This document shows, piece by piece, positions 30,745 through 35,099 of a DNA stretch of 35,099 nt; within the stretch, counting starts at the first letter, position 1, and each line of letters starts with the position of its first letter. Made by a program: the position numbers and the translations under genes. Origin of the DNA: Lachnospiraceae bacterium. Lineage in GTDB: Bacteria; Bacillota; Clostridia; Lachnospirales; Lachnospiraceae. A model generated the notes under the pieces. It did no database searches and had not been told where the DNA came from. It worked only from the letters and a program-made list of their open reading frames with translations. The stretch covers positions 1 through 35,099 of the forward strand of contig CAAGJU010000124.1 of the NCBI GenBank assembly GCA_900770225.1, in the 5' to 3' direction.

Positions 30745-30915
30745 TTATTTTTTGCCATTCAACTCGTCACACTTTTTCTGAGCATCAGCCAGGCTTTTAA
30801 ATTCAGGCTGATACAATTGGATGCTCACATCGTTCCCTTTTTCAACTTTCAGGAACAGCACCCAGGCTGTAAAGGAATCGTTGCAAGTAATCTTCCAGAC
30901 AGAACGTTTCTTCAT
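30745..30915 (-). CDS. Hypothetical small protein, 56 residues
   Basis: The product starts MKKRSVWKITCNDSFTAWVL and ends FKSLADAQKKCDELNGKK. The pattern of strand-strand then DAQKKCDELN helix resembles the SPOR-like or DUF-type short domain of the neighbouring gene (which ends MAEAEKALKMLNKKWEVKR), so the two may be paralogues. GGGAGGTAAAA lies before the ATG. Unknown function. Confidence 0.65.
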   Translation of the reverse strand: MKKRSVWKITCNDSFTAWVLFLKVEKGNDVSIQLYQPEFKSLADAQKKCDELNGKK

Positions 30916-31103
30916 CGTTTTACCTCCCATTTCTTGTTCAGCATCTTCAATGCTTTCTCAGCTTCCGCCATGTCCTTGAAGTTTTGTAGCACCTGAAAGC
31001 CACCGTCGGCAGTGTCCTGGATCAGCAGCACGTCTCCGTTGTACTCTCCAATGGACATTCTCCAAGGCCCAACGCCCGGCTCGAAATCTTCCTCCCTGAG
31101 CAT
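30912..31103 (-). CDS. Hypothetical small protein, 63 residues
   Basis: The product starts MLREEDFEPGVGPWRMSIGE, continues GDVLLIQDTADGGFQVLQN and ends with a helix (MAEAEKALKMLNKKWEVKR). The start at 31103 lies directly behind the stop of the membrane gene and overlaps the next gene by four bases at its end. A longer frame to 31265 would run through the membrane gene and is not used. It resembles the following gene in layout. Function unknown. Confidence 0.65.
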   Translation of the reverse strand: MLREEDFEPGVGPWRMSIGEYNGDVLLIQDTADGGFQVLQNFKDMAEAEKALKMLNKKWEVKR

Positions 31104-31105
31104 GA

Positions 31106-31294
31106 TCAGTAGCTCCACATTGCCATGGCACACAGGAACACGAGGGTGGCAAGGGTGCCGAAGACCCCAGCCATCAATCCCCGCATGAAGGGGGTCCACT
31201 GGTCCACTGCGGACCAGAACCACTCCCATGCCAGCATGGGGGCCACCAGTGCGATGCACCACCAAGGTGCCGTCTTCCTTTCACGCTTCATCAT
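31106..31294 (-). CDS. Small membrane protein, 62 residues
   Basis: Two predicted membrane helices are seen: WWCIALVAPMLAWEWFW and GLMAGVFGTLATLVFLCAMA, with a basic N-terminus (MMKRERK) and a short polar loop. The gene overlaps the preceding one by four bases (ATGA). No family is recognised. It may be an early inner-membrane protein affecting the host. Confidence 0.7.
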   Translation of the reverse strand: MMKRERKTAPWWCIALVAPMLAWEWFWSAVDQWTPFMRGLMAGVFGTLATLVFLCAMAMWSY

Positions 31295-31503
31295 TTCCCA
31301 TCCTCCTTATACTCATCGAATCCACATTCCAGCTGTGCTTCGACCTGATCAGCAGCACTGTACATTTCCCTGTACAGGGATTCCAGCGTCATGGCCACGT
31401 GCCAGCGTGGGGTCTGGATGGTCTCCCTGTCCATGTCTTCAATCGCTTGCAGCAGCTTATCCAGTTTCTGCAGGAATGATTCCTCAACGATCCACTTTTT
31501 CAT
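31291..31503 (-). CDS. Hypothetical helical protein, 70 residues
   Basis: The product starts MKKWIVEESFLQKLDKLLQA and continues ESLYREMYSAADQVEAQLEC with an acidic end (GFDEYKEDGK). The ATG at 31503 has AAGGAGG eight bases upstream and overlaps the end of the excisionase-like gene by 20 bases. It is probably a small helical regulator or host-takeover protein. Function unknown. Confidence 0.65.
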   Translation of the reverse strand: MKKWIVEESFLQKLDKLLQAIEDMDRETIQTPRWHVAMTLESLYREMYSAADQVEAQLECGFDEYKEDGK

Positions 31504-31813
31504 GGATATCACCTCCTTCAATACGGTTAAGGTCTTCCAGGGCTTCGCTCAGTCTCCGTCGGAGCAAGGCTTTCAGCTCCGCATTCTCAGCCTTGAGCTT
31601 CTGGTTCTCAGCCTGCAGGGCCAGGTAATCACGCCGTCGCACCCCGTCTTCCTGCTCTTCAGCAGCGTCCAGGATTGCTTTCCGATTGAACCGCACGCCC
31701 CGGAGCTTCTTGAGCCGTTTCAAGCAGCCGTCGGCTTCCATCTGACGGATGGTGTCCTCAGAGACCCCTAGCAGGTCAGCAGCCTGCTTGACCGTCACTG
31801 TCAGGGCTTCCAT
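31484..31813 (-). CDS. Excisionase-like helix-turn-helix protein with leucine-zipper tail
   Basis: This 109-residue protein has an N-terminal HTH_17/MerR-type winged-helix (TVKQAADLLGVSEDTIRQME, RGVRFNRKAILDAAE) and a C-terminal coiled coil (YLALQAENQKLKAENAELKA). It fits an Xis-type or early regulatory protein, placed second in the early operon after the Cro-like gene. The second ATG (31813) is chosen because AGGAGG lies six bases upstream. An operator copy (31836-31850) lies just before it. Confidence 0.78.
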   Translation of the reverse strand: MEALTVTVKQAADLLGVSEDTIRQMEADGCLKRLKKLRGVRFNRKAILDAAEEQEDGVRRRDYLALQAENQKLKAENAELKALLRRRLSEALEDLNRIEGGDIHEKVDR

Positions 31814-31835
31814 GGCCATCCTCCTTCCGTCATTG

Positions 31836-31850
31836 GTGATTTTTAATCAC
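31836..31850. promoter_or_regulatory. Repressor/Cro operator copy 1, GTGATT-TTT-AATCAC
   Basis: A perfect 15-base inverted repeat, identical to the copy at 32076-32090, lies over the stop codon of the Cro-like gene and before the excisionase-like gene. It may control read-through into the early operon or be a roadblock site. No promoter boxes are obvious next to it. Confidence 0.75.
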
Positions 31851-32058
31851 GCTTTGAAGCAAAAAAAATATCATCTCGCTGTTCGTCACTCAGCCCCAGC
31901 AGTTTCTGGAGCTTTTTTATTTCGGATGCCTTGAACTCGGATAAGCCTCTCATCTTCTTCCACAAGCCGCCGTACGTCAGCCCCAGCGCTTTGGCGATTT
32001 CAACCTTCTGGATGCCAACTCTGGCAATGGCTGCTTTCAATTCTGCCACGTCAGTCAT
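31843..32058 (-). CDS. Cro-like repressor (HTH)
   Basis: This 71-residue protein starts MTDVAELKAAIARVGIQKVE and has the helix-turn-helix IAKALGLTYGGLWKKMRGLSEFK. It is divergent from the XRE repressor gene, directly behind the leftward promoter, the usual place of Cro. AAAGGAGG lies before the ATG at 32058. It probably binds the GTGATT...AATCAC operators and shuts off the lysogenic promoter on induction. Confidence 0.82.
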   Translation of the reverse strand: MTDVAELKAAIARVGIQKVEIAKALGLTYGGLWKKMRGLSEFKASEIKKLQKLLGLSDEQRDDIFFASKRD

Positions 32059-32075
32059 TGCTGTCACCTCCTTTG

Positions 32076-32090
32076 GTGATTTTTAATCAC
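32076..32090. promoter_or_regulatory. Repressor/Cro operator copy 2, GTGATT-TTT-AATCAC
   Basis: Identical to the copy at 31836-31850 and located at the start region of the leftward early promoter, where bound repressor would block transcription. A half-copy GTGATT at 32111-32116 lies between its -35 and -10 boxes, and an imperfect copy (GTTGATTTTCAGTAAC) at 32151-32166 covers the -35 region of the repressor promoter. Confidence 0.8.
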
Positions 32091-32096
32091 ATGCAT

Positions 32097-32125
32097 ATAG
32101 TACAACATGTGTGATTGAATGTCAA
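32097..32125 (-). promoter_or_regulatory. Leftward early promoter (TTGACA-N17-TACTAT)
   Basis: On the minus strand TTGACA (32120-32125) and TACTAT (32097-32102) are separated by exactly 17 bases. It would drive the Cro-like gene and the whole early operon. The operator at 32076-32090 overlaps its start point. Confidence 0.85.
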
Positions 32126-32151
32126 CATAAATTTCTAAAAATCTATTTTTG

Positions 32152-32180
32152 TTGATTTTCAGTAACGAATAGAGTACAAT
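32152..32180 (+). promoter_or_regulatory. Rightward lysogenic promoter (TTGATT-N17-TACAAT)
   Basis: TTGATT (32152-32157) and TACAAT (32175-32180) are separated by 17 bases, about 35 bases before the repressor ATG. The imperfect operator over its -35 box would allow autoregulation or Cro repression. Confidence 0.78.
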
Positions 32181-32215
32181 GAAGGCATAGATAATAAGAA
32201 GGGAAAGTGGTTTTG

Positions 32216-32611
32216 ATGACCCTTGGAGATAAGATTAGAATCCGTAGAGAAGAAGCTGGATTGTCCCAGGATGAGCTGGCTCAGAAGCTGGGTTATAAAT
32301 CACGCTCAACCATTGCGAAACTGGAATCTGGAGTGAATGATCTCACTCAGTCGAAGCTGAAGGCATTTGCCGACGCTCTGAACACGACAGTTGGTGATCT
32401 GCTCGATTGGGATGAAGACAAAAATGATAAACCGGAAGAAAAGAAAGCCTACTACCTGGACCCAGAGACAGCCCGAATCGCACAGGAACTGCACGACAAT
32501 CCTGGTCAGCGTATTCTGTTCGATGCATCGAAGGATCTGACTCCTGACGATATCAAGGTTGTTATGACAGTAATCAATGGACTCAAGAAGAAGGAAGGTT
32601 CACAGCAATGA
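32216..32611 (+). CDS. XRE-family phage repressor (ImmR-like, no protease domain)
   Basis: This 131-residue protein starts MTLGDKIRIRREEAGLSQDE with the HTH LSQDELAQKLGYKSRSTIAKLE, and then the Firmicute-repressor C-terminus (ETARIAQELHDNPGQRILFD, LTPDDIKVVMTVINGLKKKE). It lacks the LexA/CI-type S24 autocleavage domain, so derepression needs another route, probably the metallopeptidase encoded next to it with a four-base overlap. The ATG at 32216 is chosen; a GTG at 32207 is the alternative. Confidence 0.92.
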   Translation: MTLGDKIRIRREEAGLSQDELAQKLGYKSRSTIAKLESGVNDLTQSKLKAFADALNTTVGDLLDWDEDKNDKPEEKKAYYLDPETARIAQELHDNPGQRILFDASKDLTPDDIKVVMTVINGLKKKEGSQQ

Positions 32612-32874
32612 TCATAGTCACCTATCAGAATCTGCCGCCGTCGGTTCCGTCCCTGGTCCACCAGAACCCGGACGATTCCTACACAATCATCATCAATGAA
32701 AATCTGTCTGACGAGAAGAAGAAACTGGCCATGAAGCACGAAGTCAACCACATCGTAGGGGGTGATCTGTTTAAAGAAGAAGATGTGGGCAGTATCGAGA
32801 ATGCTTGCCATGCCAGTTCTCATAACCTGCAAATTTCAGAAGGATTAGAAATCTACATCAAAGATGGGGAATGA
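32608..32874 (+). CDS. Short ImmA/IrrE-type metallopeptidase
   Basis: This 88-residue protein carries KHEVNHIVGGD, a H-E-x-x-H zinc-protease motif (residues 43-47), after ENLSDEKKKLAM. In ICEBs1 the ImmA protease cleaves the ImmR repressor to induce the element, and the two genes overlap as here (ATGA). ImmA proteins are usually 130-170 residues; this one is a minimal version in which the N-terminal part is very short. It may be active with the repressor as substrate, or be partly decayed. Confidence 0.82.
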   Translation: MIIVTYQNLPPSVPSLVHQNPDDSYTIIINENLSDEKKKLAMKHEVNHIVGGDLFKEEDVGSIENACHASSHNLQISEGLEIYIKDGE

Positions 32875-32888
32875 AAGGAGCAATTGCT

Positions 32889-33668
32889 ATGTATGTGATT
32901 TTCGGATTGTTGATGTTCGCAGCCTTCATCATGATCATCGTATCGCTGATCAAGCCCAGGTGGGGAACCTTCGGAAAGCGGCCTGACTGGACCAGAAAGA
33001 AAGCAGCACTGACCTGGGTGGCCGTCGGCGTCGTATCCTGTGGCCTTATGACTGCCACTGCTCCGGCTGACGTGAAGCAGGCCAATCAGCAGAAACAGCA
33101 GCAGATGCAGGAAGAGAAGGAAGCTAAAGAGCATATCTTCGGGCAGTACTATGGCTTCTCCCTGGACCAGTCGAAAGCCATTGAAGATGCCCTGGCATCT
33201 GTCGGCATTGATAAGATCAAGGACGTCACGAAGCAGGGCGATCATGACTATGTGCTGGACGTACACGGAAAAGGCGGCTACTCTCCGAAAAAGGATACCA
33301 TCCACCTCTTCCTGGACGAAAACAACAAGCCCCAGACCATCAAGTATAGAGCCATTGCCCTGTGGCAGAATGGCCAGGCAGAGCACCAGATCAGCGACTA
33401 CATCATCAGTGATGGAGAGATGGAGACCATCGCCCGGTTGAGCAAGAAAGCTGTCAAGAAGGTCTTGAAGGCTCCCACCTCTGCGAAGTTCGATGAAGGT
33501 ACCTTCAAATTCTACAAACAGAAAGGCATCGTCACGATCATCGGCACTGTAGATGCACAGAACAGCTTCGGCGCTATGATCAGATCTCCGTTCAAGATCC
33601 AGTACAAAGGCAGCGGGAGTGACTGGGAACCGGTCCACATGACTTTCGAGTCAAAGGAACTTTTCTAG
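32889..33668 (+). CDS. Membrane-anchored protein expressed in the lysogen, unknown function
   Basis: This 259-residue protein (ATG at 32889, AAAGGAG upstream) has two N-terminal membrane helices (YVIFGLLMFAAFIMIIVSLI and ALTWVAVGVVSCGLMTATA), then a charged Gln/Glu-rich coiled coil (about 70-90), and a soluble part that ends with APTSAKFDEGTFKFYKQKG and VDAQNSFGAMIRSPFKIQYK. This last element is found in many uncharacterised Gram-positive membrane or lipoproteins. As the third gene of the repressor operon it should be made in the lysogen, so superinfection exclusion or another host-benefit role is likely. Not proven. Confidence 0.82.
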   Translation: MYVIFGLLMFAAFIMIIVSLIKPRWGTFGKRPDWTRKKAALTWVAVGVVSCGLMTATAPADVKQANQQKQQQMQEEKEAKEHIFGQYYGFSLDQSKAIEDALASVGIDKIKDVTKQGDHDYVLDVHGKGGYSPKKDTIHLFLDENNKPQTIKYRAIALWQNGQAEHQISDYIISDGEMETIARLSKKAVKKVLKAPTSAKFDEGTFKFYKQKGIVTIIGTVDAQNSFGAMIRSPFKIQYKGSGSDWEPVHMTFESKELF

Positions 33669-33676
33669 CATAAAAT

Positions 33677-33708
33677 AGACCACCGTCTTTAAGGGGGACC
33701 GGTGGTCT
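33677..33708. terminator. Stem-loop after the lysogeny operon
   Basis: AGACCACCG and CGGTGGTCT form a perfect nine-base stem (33677-33685 and 33700-33708) nine bases after the stop of the membrane-protein gene. No T-run follows on the + strand, so it would be a weak terminator or a transcript-end stabiliser. On the minus strand it is followed by ATTTTA. Confidence 0.5.
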
Positions 33709-33741
33709 GTGTAAGCCAAAACCATTCAGGCAGGAAGTTAT

Positions 33742-33780
33742 GGGCTCACGTGATTATTATATCACATGGGCCCTTTGTGT
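33742..33780 (+). promoter_or_regulatory. Strong hairpin with an operator-like core before the integrase gene
   Basis: GGGCTCACGTGAT (33742-33754) pairs with ATCACATGGGCCC (33761-33773) through 13 bases with two wobble pairs and is followed by TTTGTGT. It could be a terminator that keeps the integrase off during lysogeny. Its centre GTGATTATTATATCAC (33750-33765) resembles the repressor operator GTGATT-TTT-AATCAC with one extra base, so repressor binding here is also possible. Confidence 0.6.
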
Positions 33781-33793
33781 AGGAGGATTTACC

Positions 33794-34870
33794 ATGGACT
33801 ATAGATTTTCAACACGGGAAAAGAATGGCAGCGTCTGTCTGATTCTGAGCTACAAAGTCGGGAAGAAATGGAGACAGAAAACGAAGCAGGGTTTTCGGAC
33901 TCAAAGAGAAGCCCGGAGAGCACAGGATGAGCTGCTGGATGCTGCGAAGAAGGAAGCAGGGTTCGCCGGGGTTGCAGCAGACCTCAAGGGGATCACTTTG
34001 CGGCAGTTCTGGCCGATGTATGAACGAGACAAGAAGAACATCCTGGCACCTTCTACCCTGTGGTCATACGCATTGACGGTGAAGCACTTCAGCCCTATTG
34101 CTGATATTCCTCTCACAGAACTCTCAACAGCCGCCATCCTGAACGTTTTCCAGAGTCTTCCTCTGGCCAGGAGAACGAAGAACCTGCATCTCGCAGCGCT
34201 GCACGCCATCCTTGAGTACGCCCGAAAGGTATATCATCTCATAGCAGTCAACCCAGTCAGCAGTATCCCGAAGGTCAAGAGCCGTGAGAAGGAACCGGTC
34301 CGGGCCCTGTCACGTGACCAGCTGGAACGCCTCCTGTCCGTTCTGAAAGATGGAAACAGCAAGCCCATATACTTGCTTGTCTTGGTAGCTTCGTCTACTG
34401 GAATGCGGCGTGGGGAAATCATGGGGCTGACGTGGGACAGGATTGACTGGTTGCGGCAAACCATAACGATAGACCGTCAGTGGCTCAGGCAGAAGGATTA
34501 CTCCTATGCTTTCGGCCCACTGAAGACGAAGAACAGCTACCGGACCATCCACGCCTCTACACAGCTGCTCCACGCTCTCAGAGTGTGGAAACAGGGTCGT
34601 CCTCTCTCCATTGATAACCGTGTCTTCGGTGGTCTGAGCACCAGCTACCTCTATGCTGCAGCCGGACAGATCATAAGGAAAATGTATCCAGGAATGACGA
34701 TACACTCCCTCCGGCACACGTTTGCCACCATCCTGCTGCAGCGCACCGGTGACGTCAATCTCGTAGCGGGCGTGCTGGGTGACACTGTTGCCACCGTGTC
34801 CAGTACCTACCTTGACTACACCCAGGATCTCCGGGACCGGGCAGCGGCAGAAATGGAGAACATCCTTTAA
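33794..34870 (+). CDS. int: Phage integrase, tyrosine recombinase family
   Basis: This 358-residue protein has an N-terminal arm-binding domain (about 1-60, Lys/Arg-rich), a SAM-like core-binding domain (about 65-155) and a catalytic domain: Arg205 in STGMRRGE, Lys246 in LKTKNSYR, His304-x-x-Arg307 in IHSLRHTFA, and Tyr339 in SSTYLDY. The position usually filled by His or Trp (LGH) is Asp330 (VAGVLGDTV). It joins phage and host attachment sites. AGGAGG lies six bases before the ATG at 33794; the frame is open upstream to 33740 but that part overlaps the hairpin. Confidence 0.94.
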   Translation: MDYRFSTREKNGSVCLILSYKVGKKWRQKTKQGFRTQREARRAQDELLDAAKKEAGFAGVAADLKGITLRQFWPMYERDKKNILAPSTLWSYALTVKHFSPIADIPLTELSTAAILNVFQSLPLARRTKNLHLAALHAILEYARKVYHLIAVNPVSSIPKVKSREKEPVRALSRDQLERLLSVLKDGNSKPIYLLVLVASSTGMRRGEIMGLTWDRIDWLRQTITIDRQWLRQKDYSYAFGPLKTKNSYRTIHASTQLLHALRVWKQGRPLSIDNRVFGGLSTSYLYAAAGQIIRKMYPGMTIHSLRHTFATILLQRTGDVNLVAGVLGDTVATVSSTYLDYTQDLRDRAAAEMENIL

Positions 34871-34960
34871 TTTTTTGCCGTATTTTTGCCGCCGGACGCA
34901 AAAATGGCGTGGATACTATGGTTCCACGCCTGTAAAACAGTATCTTTTATTGTATCATAC
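34871..34960. other. Probable attachment-site region (att) beside the integrase
   Basis: Directly after the integrase stop lie two copies of TTTTTGCCG (34872-34880 and about 34883-34891), the inverted GCAAAAATGGCG, and the stem GGCGTGGA/TCCACGCC (34906-34913 and 34923-34930). Integrase arm sites and the right attachment site normally lie here. The core cannot be named without the left end. The remaining 35 kb-edge sequence (34961-35099) has no gene I can support and may be host DNA. Confidence 0.5.
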
Positions 34961-35099
34961 CCGGAAAGAAGGAGAAAGGGGCGGCTTTTACCAAAATTTA
35001 ACAGAACCTTTGCAGGCTCTCTATTGCTTTTTCCTGTGAAAGCTTTCATAATGGATTTGGACGACATTGCACAAAAAAGAGGACGCACAAGGAGGCGCA

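Larger units (their letters stand above)
1..34960. mobile_element. Prophage, PBSX-like contractile-tail (myovirus) type, left end cut by the window
   Basis: The window holds a complete lysogeny module, early recombination and replication genes, packaging genes, HK97-type head genes and an xkd-order contractile tail, all arranged as a single temperate genome. The integrase is at the right edge and the tail fibres at the left. The right boundary is placed just after the integrase, where stem-loops and direct repeats suggest the attachment region. The left boundary and the lysis genes are not in view. Boundaries are inferred; that it is a prophage is clear from the gene content. Nothing in the structural or replication genes looks broken, so it may be inducible. 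Confidence 0.93.

Noticed and set aside
30719..30750. Rho-independent terminator on the + strand
   Set aside because: A stem followed by a T-run exists, but no + strand gene ends here and the T-run belongs to the end of a minus-strand gene.
32853..33638. 261-codon open frame on the - strand
   Set aside because: Shadow of the membrane-anchored lysogeny protein. It has no ribosome site and would run against the operon.
34867..35088. 73-codon frame on the - strand at the right edge
   Set aside because: It overlaps the integrase end, the stem-loop and direct repeats of the att region, and its product has no recognisable features or ribosome site.

Overview
The window is almost entirely one temperate phage genome integrated in a bacterial chromosome. 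It is a PBSX-like (xkd-type) contractile-tail prophage of about 35 kb with moderately high GC. Strong AGGAGG-type ribosome binding sites, short gene overlaps (TAATG, ATGA, TGATG), the xkd gene order, a YopX-family protein and an ImmR/ImmA-style switch point to a Bacillota host. The base composition would fit a Negativicute such as Acidaminococcus or Megasphaera, but the sequence alone does not settle this.

Layout from right to left. Positions 32216-34870 (+ strand) hold the lysogeny block: XRE repressor, very short ImmA-type metallopeptidase, membrane-anchored protein of unknown function and tyrosine integrase. A divergent promoter pair with GTGATT-TTT-AATCAC operators lies at 32076-32180. 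From 32058 leftwards everything is on the minus strand: Cro-like protein, excisionase-like protein, small early genes, SbcC-like ATPase, RecT, MBL-fold hydrolase, a replication initiator with iterons inside the gene, DnaC-type loader, SSB, VRR-NUC nuclease and many small accessory genes (20957-31813). A probable late control region (20820-20960) has an extended -10 promoter followed at once by a terminator. HNH nuclease, a palindrome-rich candidate cos region, terminases, portal, protease and HK97-type capsid follow (15173-20780). Then come connectors, tail terminator, sheath, tube, a tail chaperone with a -1 frameshift site, tape measure, hub with a cell-wall peptidase, baseplate, collar fibre and fibres (1725-15157).

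The most interesting part is the left end (1-2219). The last tail-fibre gene is a fixed 93-codon 5' part followed by one of seven alternative C-terminal coding cassettes, lying in both orientations. Every cassette begins at the same 7-base core (ACAGTGG) in the same codon phase (xxA-CAG-TGG, always encoding Gln-Trp), and every cassette ends with an [I/V]-G-x-stop type terminus. The 3' end of a tyrosine recombinase gene lies directly beside it. This has the architecture of a shufflon that switches the phage receptor-binding tip by DNA inversion.

No holin or endolysin gene is visible. The lysis genes, the rest of the shufflon recombinase and the left attachment site presumably lie left of position 1. 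The right junction with the host is probably within 34871-34960.
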